From Pseudomonas sp. R5(2019) (GTDB lineage Bacteria; Pseudomonadota; Gammaproteobacteria; Pseudomonadales; Pseudomonadaceae), in contig NZ_JAAAMT010000023.1 in assembly GCF_009905435.1 (NCBI RefSeq), positions 1 through 64,000 of the forward strand: DNA of 64,000 nucleotides, given 5' to 3'. This document shows positions 42,162 through 51,663 of the stretch, piece after piece. Under the pieces are notes generated by a model. That model worked only from the letters and a program-made list of their open reading frames with translations, was not told the origin of the DNA and made no database searches. Positions within the stretch are counted from its first letter, which is position 1. Every line of letters begins with the position of its first letter. Position numbers and translations under genes: made by a program.

Positions 42162-42190
42162 TTGACAGGCTCTGGCCTGAGACCTAGCAT
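42162..42190 (+). promoter_or_regulatory. Sigma-70 promoter of ispB
   Basis: TTGACA and TAGCAT are 17 bases apart, 33 bases before the ispB ATG. It is back to back with the rplU promoter. Confidence 0.6.
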
Positions 42191-42222
42191 GCCGCGCAAC
42201 CTATCTGGAGCAACTGTCGCTG

Positions 42223-43191
42223 ATGCAACCCCAAGCTTTCTACCGCGCGGTGGCGGACGATTTTAGCGCCGTTGACGAGATCATCAAGAAGCAACTGACG
42301 TCGCGCGTACCGTTGGTGTCGAAAATCGGCGATTACATCACCTCGGCCGGCGGCAAGCGCCTGCGCCCGTTGCTGGTGCTGTTGTGCGGCAAGGCCCTGG
42401 GGCGCGAAGGCGACCAGCTGCGCCTGCTCGCCGCCACCATCGAGTTCCTGCACACCGCTACCCTGCTGCATGACGACGTGGTCGACATGTCCGGCATGCG
42501 CCGTGGCCGCGCCACTTCCAATGCCCTGTGGGGCAACGCGCCGAGCGTGCTGGTGGGCGATTTCCTGTATTCGCGCTCGTTCGAGATGATGGTTGAACTG
42601 GGCTCCATGCCGGTGATGCAGATCCTCTCCAAGGCCACCCGCGTGATCGCCGAAGGTGAAGTGCTGCAGCTGTCGAAGATTCGCGACGCCAGCACCACGG
42701 AAGAGGTCTACATGGACGTCATTCGCGGCAAGACCGCGATGCTGTTCGAAGCCTCGACCCACAGTGCCGCCGCCCTGGCCGAGGCCACGCCCGAACAGAT
42801 CGAAGCGCTGCGCACCTTTGGCGACCACCTGGGCGTGGCCTTCCAGCTGGTCGACGACCTGCTGGACTACAAGGGCGATGCCGAAACCCTGGGCAAGAAC
42901 GTCGGTGACGACCTGGCCGAAGGCAAGCCGACCCTGCCGTTGATCTACACCATGCGTGAAGGTACGCCGGAGCAGGCTGCGCTGGTTCGCCAGGCCATCC
43001 AGAAAGGCGGCATCGAAGACCTCGAGAGCATCCGCGCCGCCGTCGAAGCCGCCGGCGCGCTGGAGTACACCGCCCAGTTGGCCCGTGAGTATGTCGCCCG
43101 CGCCATTGCCTGCCTGGAAGTGCTGCCTGCCAACGAGTACCGGGATGCGCTGGTCGAGTTGAGCGAGTTCGCGGTCGCCCGCACGCACTGA
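42223..43191 (+). CDS. ispB: Octaprenyl/nonaprenyl diphosphate synthase
   Basis: This 322-residue trans-prenyltransferase builds the ubiquinone side chain. It has two Asp-rich motifs (LLHDDVVDMSGMRRG and LVDDLLDYKGD). Pseudomonas makes ubiquinone-9, so the product is probably a C45 chain. It is divergent from rplU, as in most gamma-proteobacteria. Confidence 0.95.
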   Translation: MQPQAFYRAVADDFSAVDEIIKKQLTSRVPLVSKIGDYITSAGGKRLRPLLVLLCGKALGREGDQLRLLAATIEFLHTATLLHDDVVDMSGMRRGRATSNALWGNAPSVLVGDFLYSRSFEMMVELGSMPVMQILSKATRVIAEGEVLQLSKIRDASTTEEVYMDVIRGKTAMLFEASTHSAAALAEATPEQIEALRTFGDHLGVAFQLVDDLLDYKGDAETLGKNVGDDLAEGKPTLPLIYTMREGTPEQAALVRQAIQKGGIEDLESIRAAVEAAGALEYTAQLAREYVARAIACLEVLPANEYRDALVELSEFAVARTH

Positions 43192-43284
43192 TACCCCCGG
43201 CCCATCGCTCGATGGGCCCTACCCTGCGACGTGCAAAACCCTATACAATGTGGGCTTTATTTCTGCACGTCCCGAGGAACCTTA

Positions 43285-43623
43285 GTGAGCACTTTGCCTC
43301 CCTGCCCTGAATGCAATTCCGAATTCACCTACGAAGACGGCAGCCAGCTGATCTGCCCGGAATGCGCCCACGAGTGGTCGGCCACGGCTGAAGCCGAGAC
43401 CGAGACCGACGCGGTGAAGAAGGATTCGGTGGGCAATGTCCTGCAGGATGGCGATACCGTCACCGTGATCAAGGACCTCAAGGTCAAAGGCTCCTCACTG
43501 GTGGTCAAGGTCGGCACCAAGGTCAAGAACATCCGCCTGTGCGATGGCGACCACGACATCGATTGCAAGATCGACGGCATCGGCGCGATGAAGCTCAAGT
43601 CCGAGTTTGTCCGCAAGGTGTAA
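43285..43623 (+). CDS. yjdM: Zinc-ribbon protein YjdM (PhnA family)
   Basis: This is a 112-residue protein with an N-terminal zinc ribbon (CPEC...CPEC) and a C-terminal SH3-like PhnA domain. Despite the old name it is not part of phosphonate metabolism, and its function is unknown. The GTG at 43285 has GAGGAAC about 5 bases upstream. Confidence 0.9.
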   Translation: MSTLPPCPECNSEFTYEDGSQLICPECAHEWSATAEAETETDAVKKDSVGNVLQDGDTVTVIKDLKVKGSSLVVKVGTKVKNIRLCDGDHDIDCKIDGIGAMKLKSEFVRKV

Positions 43624-43688
43624 GCCTTCCGAGGTGGCCTTCGCGCAACCTCACCTCCCCGCTTTACACGAAACTTTCAAATCGTCTC

Positions 43689-43717
43689 TTGCTATTCAGA
43701 TAATAAGAATTATTCTC
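43689..43717 (+). promoter_or_regulatory. Promoter with overlapping Fur box
   Basis: A palindromic GATAATAAGAATTATTCTC at 43699-43717 closely fits the 19-base Fur consensus. It covers the -10 (TATTCT) of a promoter whose -35 is TTGCTA at 43689. It should repress the next small gene when iron is plentiful. Confidence 0.8.
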
Positions 43718-43743
43718 ATTAAGTGTTTTCAAGGAGACTAATC

Positions 43744-43989
43744 ATGACTTATCTGATCGACGCCTGGCTGGACCGGCCACACCCTTACCTTCGTATTCTG
43801 CATCGCGAGACCGGCGAGGTCTGTGCCGTGCTGGAAGAGGAAGCGCTTGACGAACTGCGGGATCAGGGTGACCTGGATATCGATGGGCTGAACTCCAGCG
43901 AGCCGGTGGTGCTCAAGGAGTTGGTGCGCAATCTGTTTCTGTTCTGCTATGCCCGGGCGTTGCGCCCGACCAGCGAGTTGCGGTGTTGA
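43744..43989 (+). CDS. PA4570-like small iron-regulated protein
   Basis: This 81-residue acidic protein (MTYLIDAWLDRPHPYLRI...) resembles PA4570 of P. aeruginosa in sequence type and location after ispB. PA4570 is known as strongly induced by iron starvation. No domain or catalytic motif is visible. The ATG at 43744 has AAGGAG 6 bases upstream, and a Fur box covers its promoter. Function unknown. Confidence 0.75.
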   Translation: MTYLIDAWLDRPHPYLRILHRETGEVCAVLEEEALDELRDQGDLDIDGLNSSEPVVLKELVRNLFLFCYARALRPTSELRC

Positions 43990-44024
43990 ACAGGTAAAAG
44001 CATCGCAGCGGTGCGGCGATCCGA

Positions 44025-44056
44025 CAAGCCTTGCTCCTACGTAGGAGCAAGGCTTG
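44025..44056. repeat. Perfect 32-base palindrome (REP)
   Basis: CAAGCCTTGCTCCTAC is followed at once by its exact complement. It lies between two convergent genes and may act as a shared terminator. Confidence 0.85.
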
Positions 44057-44080
44057 CCTGCGATGGGTCACACACGAATC

Positions 44081-44698
44081 TTACAGAACGTCGAGCAGCT
44101 CAACGTCGAATACCAGCGTGCTGTGCGGCGGGATGCTGCCAACGCCCTGAGCGCCGTAAGCCAGCTCGCTCGGAACGTACAGGCGCCATTTGCTGCCGGC
44201 GTTCATCAGTTGCAGGGCTTCGGTCCAGCCAGCGATCACGCCGCCGACCGGGAATTCTGCAGGCTGACCGCGCTCGTAGGAGCTGTCGAAGACAGTCCCG
44301 TCGATCAGGGTGCCATGGTAGTGGGTGCGAACGCTGTCTTCAGCGGTCGGCTTGGCGCCTTCACCTGCGGTCAGTACTTCGAACTGCAGGCCGGACGCCA
44401 GGGTGGTGATGCCTTCGCGCTTGGCGTTTTCAGCCAGGAACTCACGACCGGCGCCAGCAGCGACTTCAGCCTTGGCTGCAGCTTCTGCCTGCATGATCTC
44501 ACGAATGACTTTGAAGCTGGCCGACAGCGCTTCTTCGCTGACGCGGCTGGCCTGGCCATTGAACGCGTCGGTCAGGCCGGCCAGGATGGCTTCCAGGCTG
44601 ACACCCGGTGGCGGGTTGTCGCGCAGCTGGCCGCCCAGTTGGCGACCGATGCCGTAGCTGACGCGGGTTTCGTCGGTAGACAGGTTGATTTCGGACAT
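44081..44698 (-). CDS. fklB: FKBP-type peptidyl-prolyl isomerase FklB
   Basis: This 205-residue protein has an N-terminal dimerisation domain (about 1-95) and a C-terminal FKBP domain (SVRTHYHGTLIDGTVFDSSY, then PSELAYGAQGVGSIPPHSTL). No signal peptide is seen, so it should be cytoplasmic, like FkpA/FklB types without a leader. Confidence 0.94.
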   Translation of the reverse strand: MSEINLSTDETRVSYGIGRQLGGQLRDNPPPGVSLEAILAGLTDAFNGQASRVSEEALSASFKVIREIMQAEAAAKAEVAAGAGREFLAENAKREGITTLASGLQFEVLTAGEGAKPTAEDSVRTHYHGTLIDGTVFDSSYERGQPAEFPVGGVIAGWTEALQLMNAGSKWRLYVPSELAYGAQGVGSIPPHSTLVFDVELLDVL

Positions 44699-44793
44699 TG
44701 TCTCGCTCCGCTGCAGGGCGCACGTGAACCGCGCCCTTTATGAAAAGGGCGAGCAGCCTAGCACACTGCGGCAAAGCAGATCAGCACCCGGGG

Positions 44794-45090
44794 CTAACGG
44801 CGGGAAATCGGCAGCTTCAGGTCTTCCTCATTGGCGCTGCTCATTCCGCACATCTCATCCTGTATCGACCAGTGCACAAGATTGAGCGGTAAATCCGGAA
44901 CCCGCTGCAACCAGGCGCGCGCCTCGATGACCGAATGCACACGCACACGCTGACCCTTGGCATCCGACAGCGGATGAGCACGGCCATGGACGCGCGCTTC
45001 AATCAGGTAGTCTCCGCCTTCAATGGCGATCAGGTTGAGCTCCTCGACATGGCCAGCCTTGGCCTGTGTGTTCAGATCGTGCAGGTTCAT
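44794..45090 (-). CDS. Small conserved protein, DUF6482-like
   Basis: This is a 98-residue protein with no membrane segment. It resembles the DUF6482 group of Pseudomonas (MNLHDLNTQAKAGHVEELNL). Function unknown. It lies between fklB and the UPF0114 gene. Confidence 0.65.
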   Translation of the reverse strand: MNLHDLNTQAKAGHVEELNLIAIEGGDYLIEARVHGRAHPLSDAKGQRVRVHSVIEARAWLQRVPDLPLNLVHWSIQDEMCGMSSANEEDLKLPISRR

Positions 45091-45228
45091 TGCAACACCT
45101 CACTACTGGGACATTCGAGTGGTCTGTTTATTTTTCGTACAGCCCCGTGCAAAGCACAAGGCAAAAACGCAACCGCCCGTCCGTTTTGCAATGGACGGGC
45201 GGCGGGTGTAGCGCCAGAGCAACAGTGA

Positions 45229-45717
45229 TCAGTGCTTGGTCAGCTTGTCCAGGTAACCCATGGCGAAGGCCGAGATCACGAAGGTCATGTGAATGATCAC
45301 GTACCACATCAAATATTGAGTCTCGATGTTGCGAGCATCCATGAACACCCGCAGCAGGTGGATCGAGGAAATAGCCACGATGGACGCAGCCACTTTCATC
45401 TTCAGGGATGAAGAGTCCATCTTGCCGAGCCAGCTCAGCTTTTCCGAACCTTCGTCGATGTCCAGTTGCGAAACGAAGTTCTCGTAACCGGAGATCATCA
45501 CCATCACCAGCAGGCCACCGACCAGCGCCATGTCGATCAGCGACAGCAGCACCAGGATCAAGTCGGCCTCGCCCAGAGCGAAGACGTTAGGCAAGACATG
45601 GAAGACTTCCTGGAAGAATTTCAGAGCCAGCGCCAGCAATCCCAGGGACAAACCGAAGTAGATAGGCGCGAGTAACCAGCGCGAGGCATACATCGCATTT
45701 TCAATAAAGCGTTCCAT
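45229..45717 (-). CDS. UPF0114/YqhA-family membrane protein
   Basis: This is a 162-residue protein with four membrane helices, starting MERFIENAMYASRWLLAPIY as in the TIGR00645 family. Function unknown. The ATG is at 45717. Confidence 0.9.
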   Translation of the reverse strand: MERFIENAMYASRWLLAPIYFGLSLGLLALALKFFQEVFHVLPNVFALGEADLILVLLSLIDMALVGGLLVMVMISGYENFVSQLDIDEGSEKLSWLGKMDSSSLKMKVAASIVAISSIHLLRVFMDARNIETQYLMWYVIIHMTFVISAFAMGYLDKLTKH

Positions 45718-45816
45718 TGGATCTCACTGATGGCCGGAAAAAACGTGCGCGAGTATACCAGCCACCCATGACAGAAAAAGCCTTGAGCGTGCGTCAAACG
45801 GTCCACCCGGTGGCGG

Positions 45817-46158
45817 TCAGCTTTCCGGATGAAACTGGAAATCACCCAAATGCCGCGAGCGTTCGCCGTTGATACGGCGCAGTTGCGCTTGCAGGTGCAG
45901 GCACCAGATCTGTGGCCCTTCGCTGACCTGATATCCGTGCAGGGTCAGACTGTCGACGATGGCGGCGAGCACCGACTCGGCGACGAAGGGGCCGTGAAAG
46001 GGGCCTTGGGCTTTGATGGCGGATGGCTGCTCACCGGCCATGCCGGCCGCGAACAGCAGGGTCCACAGACCGTTATCGCCCGACAACGGGCGAATGGTGC
46101 ATTCGATGCGGGTGACCAGACCCAGGCATTGGCGTGTAAGGCTGAGGGTGCGCGGCAT
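45817..46158 (-). CDS. Conserved hypothetical protein (PA4575-like position)
   Basis: This is a 113-residue soluble protein of unknown function, beginning MPRTLSLTRQCLGLVTRIEC. No motif is recognised. Codon use is normal for the genome, and it lies where P. aeruginosa has PA4575, which supports a real gene. Confidence 0.65.
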   Translation of the reverse strand: MPRTLSLTRQCLGLVTRIECTIRPLSGDNGLWTLLFAAGMAGEQPSAIKAQGPFHGPFVAESVLAAIVDSLTLHGYQVSEGPQIWCLHLQAQLRRINGERSRHLGDFQFHPES

Positions 46159-46342
46159 GGCGACGATCCTCGGTGAAACGATTGTTCAGCCTTGCGGTGA
46201 AGGCTGTTTCGATCCTGTGACCTGTGGCTGTCCCTGACCTGAGGATAGAAGAAATCCAGCGATCGCAACGTTTTTGCGAAGCGAAGGGCGCCGAGCGGTC
46301 ATGCCACCGTCGTCCTCCTGAACCAATGCTGGCCTTGTAACC

Positions 46343-46432
46343 CTGTGGGAGCGGATTTATCCGCGAATAGTTGTCACCGTTAGTGTCAGGCACACCGCGA
46401 TGACCTATTCGCGGATAAATCCGCTCCCACAG
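46343..46432. repeat. REPIN palindrome
   Basis: Two perfect 28-base arms (CTGTGGGAGCGGATTTATCC... at 46343-46370 and 46405-46432) enclose 34 bases. It ends just before the stop of the Lon-like gene. The remaining gap 46159-46342 holds nothing I can identify. Confidence 0.88.
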
Positions 46433-46439
46433 GTAAACA

Positions 46440-48878
46440 TCAGGTTGGCTTGATCTCGGCCAGGGCCCGTTCGGCGTGCTCGCGCTCAGCCTCCTTGAGG
46501 TCCTCCTCGCTGATCATTTCGGCGATCACCCGCAGGCGTTCCACCACCCGCGCGTTGACGCTGCCTTCCGGGAACTGCCCCTGCTCATCCGGCGCACCGG
46601 CAGGTTCGCCCACCAGCAAGCTCAGGGCCTCGTCGGCCTGGCGCACTGCGTACACATGGAACTGACCGTTACGTACCGCCTGCAACACACGCTCATCGAG
46701 CATCAGCGTGGCCACGTTGGCGTGCGGGATGATCGCGCCCTGCTCACCGGTCAGGCCGCGGGCTTCGCACAAGCGGAAAAAGCCTTCGATCTTCTCGTTG
46801 ACCCCGCCCACCGCCTGCACTTCACCGAACTGGTTGATGGAGCCGGTGATGGCAAAGCACTGCTTGAGCGGTGTTTTCGACAGGGCCGAGATCAAGGTGC
46901 AAACCTCGCCCAGCGACGCGCTGTCACCGTCCACGTAACCGTAGGATTGCTCCAGAGCGATGCTCGCGGAAATCGCCAGCGGGAATTCCTGGGCATAGCG
47001 ACTGCCCAGGTAACCGGTCAGGATCATCACGCCCTTGGAGTGAATCGGCTGGCCGAGGTTGACCTCACGCTCGATGTCGACGATACCGCTGCCGCCCGGG
47101 TAGACCGTGGCGGAAATCCGCGCCGGTATACCGAACGCCGAATCGCCCACCTCCAGCACGGTCAGGCCGTTGCACTTGCCTACCGCCGCGCCTTCCGTGT
47201 CGATCAGGATGATGCCGGCGAGCATGTCATCGAGAATCCGCGCCGAGACTCGCCCGGTGCGGGTGGCCTTGGCCTTGAGGGCGCGCTCGATGTGACCGGC
47301 GTCCGTCATCTCATCGTTGGCCAGGTGACGAATGAAATCCGCTTCACTGACCAGCTGGAACAGATCACCGATTCGCGCCGACAGGCGCCCCTGGTGCTCT
47401 GCCAGACGTGCGCTGTAGGTCGCCAGGCGGGCCACCGCATCCACGGTCAGCGGCGCCATGCCTTCCTCGCAGGTGCGGGTCTTGAGCAGCTGGGCGAACT
47501 GCTCCAGGCTCTCGTCGACCATCGGGATGTCTTCGTCGAAGTCCACCAGCACCCGGAACATCTCCTGGAAGTCCGGATCATGGTCCTGCAAGGCGTAGTA
47601 CAGCTGCCGCGCACCGATGATCACCAGCTTGATCTGCAGCGGAATCATCTGCGGGTTGAGGGTCACGGTCGCCAGGCGGCCGAATTCGCCCAGCGGCGAT
47701 TCCATTTTCAGCTTGCGCGATTGCAGGGCGCGCTTGAGCGCATCCCAGACAAACGGCTCGCTGAGCATTTTCTCGGCTTCCAGTATCAGGAAGCCACCGT
47801 TGGCCCGGTGCAACGCACCCGGGCGCAGTTGCCGGTATGTGGTGTACAGCGCACCCTGGTCGGTGCTGTATTCGATCCGACCGAACAGGTTGTCGTAGGT
47901 CGGGTGCGGCTCGAACACCACCGGGGCACCGCCGCTGACGTGATGACCGACCACCAGGCTCGGTGCGTACTGCTCTTCGAACAGTTTGCGGGCCTGGGCA
48001 TCGGTCTTGCTGTCATCGACGACCTGCTCGACCACCGTGCGCAGCAGGTACACCTGCATGGCTTGCAGGTAGGCGCAGACAGCAGCGTTTTCGGCGTACT
48101 TTTCCGACAGCGGTGCGAGCAACGGCTGCAATGCCAGGGTGATGGTTTCTTCGTTGAGATGGCGCAGCTGGTTGTTCGACTCGCGCTTCCACTGCGGCAG
48201 GCTGGCCAGCTCCTCGTTGAGGCGCTCCTCCAGGGCCGAAATATCGTCGTGGAAACGGTCCCGGTCGGCTTCCGGCAATTGCGCGAACTCGGCCTCGTCC
48301 AGCGCCTTGCCGTCCATCATCGGGGTGAAGGCGACGTTGCTGCTGTCGCGGTAAAGAGCGACGTCCTTTTCCAGCGACAAACGCTCGATCACATCCAGCG
48401 CGCGGTCGTAGCGCTGATTGAAGGCACGGTCGATCGCGCTCTTTTTCTGCTGGTAGGAGGGGTGCTCGAACACTGCCGGGAAGGTCGCCAGCAGGTTGTC
48501 GATCAAGCCGTTGATGTCGTTGGTGAGTGCGCCGGCGCTGCCCGGTGGCAGCTCCAGGGCGCGGGGCTCGCGGGGCTCGTCGAAATTGTTGACGTAGACC
48601 CAGTCAGAAGGGGTTTTCAGGCGTTTGCCTTCGGCCTTCAGATAGCGTTTGACGAACGAGAAACGGCCAGTGCCAGGCTCTCCCATGACGAACACGTTGT
48701 AGCCGGGACGAGGCATGGCGACGCCGAATTGCAAGGCTTCGACAGCACGCTCCTGGCCGAGGACACCGCGAAAAGGCTCCAGATCATTGGTGGTGGTAAA
48801 AGCGAACTGTTCAGCGGAAAACGGACGGGTCAGCGCTTCAGGCGCAAGACGCAGGCTCGCAGCGACAGGATCGGGCAT
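46440..48878 (-). CDS. Lon-like ATP-dependent protease (LonB type)
   Basis: This 812-residue protein is homologous to Lon in its C-terminal protease domain. The catalytic Ser is in GDSASLGE and the Lys in VGGVNEKIEGF. The ATPase part has an altered Walker A (GEPGTGRFS, with RF in place of KT/KS), a long helical insertion and LonB-like architecture, without the Lon N-domain. It matches the PA4576-type protease. Substrates are unknown. The ATG at 48878 has AAGGA upstream. Confidence 0.85.
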   Translation of the reverse strand: MPDPVAASLRLAPEALTRPFSAEQFAFTTTNDLEPFRGVLGQERAVEALQFGVAMPRPGYNVFVMGEPGTGRFSFVKRYLKAEGKRLKTPSDWVYVNNFDEPREPRALELPPGSAGALTNDINGLIDNLLATFPAVFEHPSYQQKKSAIDRAFNQRYDRALDVIERLSLEKDVALYRDSSNVAFTPMMDGKALDEAEFAQLPEADRDRFHDDISALEERLNEELASLPQWKRESNNQLRHLNEETITLALQPLLAPLSEKYAENAAVCAYLQAMQVYLLRTVVEQVVDDSKTDAQARKLFEEQYAPSLVVGHHVSGGAPVVFEPHPTYDNLFGRIEYSTDQGALYTTYRQLRPGALHRANGGFLILEAEKMLSEPFVWDALKRALQSRKLKMESPLGEFGRLATVTLNPQMIPLQIKLVIIGARQLYYALQDHDPDFQEMFRVLVDFDEDIPMVDESLEQFAQLLKTRTCEEGMAPLTVDAVARLATYSARLAEHQGRLSARIGDLFQLVSEADFIRHLANDEMTDAGHIERALKAKATRTGRVSARILDDMLAGIILIDTEGAAVGKCNGLTVLEVGDSAFGIPARISATVYPGGSGIVDIEREVNLGQPIHSKGVMILTGYLGSRYAQEFPLAISASIALEQSYGYVDGDSASLGEVCTLISALSKTPLKQCFAITGSINQFGEVQAVGGVNEKIEGFFRLCEARGLTGEQGAIIPHANVATLMLDERVLQAVRNGQFHVYAVRQADEALSLLVGEPAGAPDEQGQFPEGSVNARVVERLRVIAEMISEEDLKEAEREHAERALAEIKPT

Positions 48879-49147
48879 CGGGCATCCTTACTTCAGGCGG
48901 GACAGATGAAGGCATTCTGGCGCCGCACGCGAGCGGCTGGCAAGGCACTTGCGCTCCCCAGCGCTGCATATTCCGCATAAGCCGCGACTTTCAGACAATG
49001 TTTCGCAATTAATCACGCAGCCGCCAGATCGTGCCTAAACTCCAGGCTGTGCGGCCGGGCGCATAACCGGCCCGCCTGGCGCCTGCAGCCGCTGAGGCAC
49101 CAGGTAACCCTGAACCTTGGTTTGCAAATCCAATAGAGAACAAAGCT

Positions 49148-49636
49148 ATGAAACGGATTCTTCTGGGTACTCTGTTCACCGCGGTCTCGATAAACGCCAT
49201 GGCCCAGGCGCCCGGCGGCCCGGACTGCGGTTGGGGCAACATGCTGTTTGAAGGCCAGCGTGGCACCCCGGCTCACTTCCTTGCATCCACCACCAACGGC
49301 ACCTCCGGTAACGCCACATTTGGCATGACTTCGGGCACCAACGGTTGCTCGACCACTACGGCGCTGACCTACGGCGGTAAATCCTGGATTGCCATGAATG
49401 GCATGATGAATGAACTGTCCGAAGATATGGCCAAGGGCCAGGGCGAAGCGCTGACCACCTATGCCGTGATACTGGGTGTGGCGCCGGAAGACCGCGCGCA
49501 TTTTGCCGCCGTCACCCACCAGCACTTCCAGGAAATTTTCAGCAGCGCCCAGGTGACTGCCGACGATGTCCACACCAATACCCTCGCCGTACTCAAAAGC
49601 GATCCACGTCTGGCCAAATACGCAACCCAGGCTTAA
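49148..49636 (+). CDS. DUF3015 periplasmic protein
   Basis: This is a 162-residue protein with a signal peptide (TLFTAVSINAMAQA). The mature part starts PGGPDCGWGNMLFEGQRG and has conserved Cys residues (DCGWG and NGCSTT), as in the DUF3015 family. Function unknown. It lies just before a DUF4105 gene. Confidence 0.85.
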   Translation: MKRILLGTLFTAVSINAMAQAPGGPDCGWGNMLFEGQRGTPAHFLASTTNGTSGNATFGMTSGTNGCSTTTALTYGGKSWIAMNGMMNELSEDMAKGQGEALTTYAVILGVAPEDRAHFAAVTHQHFQEIFSSAQVTADDVHTNTLAVLKSDPRLAKYATQA

Positions 49637-49718
49637 GCTCGGCCCACCCGCCCCTGCCGGGGCGGGTATTTTCAAGTGCCGACCGTGACGGATCACCCAT
49701 CGACTTAGTTGCCTTTGT

Positions 49719-51572
49719 ATGCTCAAACGCCTTGCCTACCTGGCGCTGATTGCCTGCGCCCCGCTGCATGCTGCTCCCCTTGTCGACAACGCGCGTTTAC
49801 AGCAACTGGCCGACGATCCGTTCTGGATCGCCCTGGGTCATTACGAGACCGCCAGGCTCGGTGGCTGGCGCAGCCACGTGGATGATCCCAAGTTCTTCCT
49901 GTCTGCCGATGGCGGCCATCACCCCGGGGAAGAATTGGCCGCGACCCTCAAGGCCCTGTACGCCCCCGCCAGCCTGAAAGACAAACATGCCCAGTGCGTC
50001 TTTCCAGCCCGCACCCGCTGGTTGCGCGAGCAGATGCAGCTCAGTGATCTGCCCACCGTCGAGTGCCAGGAATATCAACAGTGGTTCAAGGATGTGGCCC
50101 CGCACAGCGCGGTGCTGATCTTTCCGGCAGCCTATCTGAACAGCCCGTCGTCGATGTTCGGGCACACGCTGTTGCGTATCGATCAGGCCGACGTGCAAAG
50201 CAACCAGACCGCCCTGCTCAGCTACGCGGTCAACTTCGGTGCCTACATCGAAGGTAACGACAACAGCATTCTCTACGCCTGGAAGGGCCTGATGGGAGGC
50301 TACCCCGGCCTGTTCGCCTTCGTGCCGTACCAGGAAAAACTCTCTGAATACCGCAGCCTGGAAAACCGCGACCTGTGGGAGTACCGGCTGAACCTTTCGC
50401 CGGAAGAAACCGGGCTCATGGTTGAACATATCTGGGAGTTGCGGCAGATCCGCTTCGACTACTACTTCTTCGATGAAAACTGCTCCTACCGCCTGCTCGA
50501 ACTGCTGCAGGTCGCCCGCCCCGGGCTCGACCTGACTTCGCAGTTTCCCCTGACAGCCATCCCCACCGACACGGTCAAGGCGGTCAAACAGGCCGGGCTG
50601 GTCGAGCAGGTGCAGTACCGCCCCTCCCGCGAGCGTGAGCTACTGGCCCGTGCCGAACCGCTGAGCTTTGATGAACAGCAATGGGTACACCGCGTAGCTG
50701 CCGATACCACACAATTGCAGGCCAGTGCGTTCAACGCGCTGCCTACCGAACGCCGCGCGCTGATCCAGGACGCCGCTTATCGCCTTGAACGTTACCGCGC
50801 CAACGGCCAGGCGCGCGATGAGGCACGCAGCCAGCGCAGTTTCGAGTTGCTGCGCGCCATCAACCGCAACCCGCCGCCCCCGCTCGACATCGAAAAACCG
50901 GGCTTTCCCGAAGACGGCCATCAATCGCGCACCGGGCAGCTGGGCGTCGGTACCCGCGAAGACAAGGCCTTTGCCGAGTACGGCCTGCGCATGGCCTATC
51001 ACGACCTCAACGACAACGTGTACGGCTTCCCGCTGGGCGCGCAGATCGAAATCCTCCAGCTCAAACTGCGCCAGTACGAGGACAACCGCTGGCAAGTGCA
51101 GCGCCTGGACCTGGCGACCATCCGCTCGCTGACCCCGCGCAATGAACTGCTTCAACCCTTGTCATGGCAGGTCACAGGCGGTCTTGAGCGTGTGCTGGGC
51201 AAGCATGAAGACGAGAATCTGGTCAGCCATGTCAATGGTGGCGCCGGTGGCACCTGGAAGCTCGGAGATGAAATGCTGGGTTTTGCCCTCGGCACCGTAC
51301 GTATCGAGCACAACAACGATTTCGCCGAGTTCGTCGCCCCCGCCGCCGGCTTCAACACAGGTGTGCTGTGGCGCAACGGCCTGGGTAATTTAAGCGTCGA
51401 AGCCAAGGGCGACTATTTCACCAATGGCGAGATTCGTCGAAGCCTGAGCCTGAACCAGCAATGGGAGCTGTCTTCCAACCTGGGGCTGCGCCTGAGCGCG
51501 CAACGGGCCTTCAGCCAGCTCTCGTCGCCACAGAACGAAGTGATGCTGGAACTGAAGTGGTACCACTACTGA
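49719..51572 (+). CDS. DUF4105 (Lnb-type) envelope protein
   Basis: This is a 617-residue exported protein with a signal peptide (LALIACAPLHAA). The DUF4105 core has a His in PSSMFGHTLLRID and a Cys in DENCSYRLLELL, the pair used as a Cys-His site in the related NlpC/P60-like fold. The C-terminal 250 residues are rich in alternating polar/aromatic strands and end in LELKWYHY, which suggests an outer-membrane barrel. Function unknown, perhaps a peptidase or acyltransferase of the cell envelope. Confidence 0.82.
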   Translation: MLKRLAYLALIACAPLHAAPLVDNARLQQLADDPFWIALGHYETARLGGWRSHVDDPKFFLSADGGHHPGEELAATLKALYAPASLKDKHAQCVFPARTRWLREQMQLSDLPTVECQEYQQWFKDVAPHSAVLIFPAAYLNSPSSMFGHTLLRIDQADVQSNQTALLSYAVNFGAYIEGNDNSILYAWKGLMGGYPGLFAFVPYQEKLSEYRSLENRDLWEYRLNLSPEETGLMVEHIWELRQIRFDYYFFDENCSYRLLELLQVARPGLDLTSQFPLTAIPTDTVKAVKQAGLVEQVQYRPSRERELLARAEPLSFDEQQWVHRVAADTTQLQASAFNALPTERRALIQDAAYRLERYRANGQARDEARSQRSFELLRAINRNPPPPLDIEKPGFPEDGHQSRTGQLGVGTREDKAFAEYGLRMAYHDLNDNVYGFPLGAQIEILQLKLRQYEDNRWQVQRLDLATIRSLTPRNELLQPLSWQVTGGLERVLGKHEDENLVSHVNGGAGGTWKLGDEMLGFALGTVRIEHNNDFAEFVAPAAGFNTGVLWRNGLGNLSVEAKGDYFTNGEIRRSLSLNQQWELSSNLGLRLSAQRAFSQLSSPQNEVMLELKWYHY

Positions 51573-51663
51573 ACACTTTCATCACACCGTATTGACGATT
51601 CACTGACCAATACCGGCCTAGACTTCAGAGAGAGCGCCGGCTGTTCGGCGCGGGAGTCGAGCG

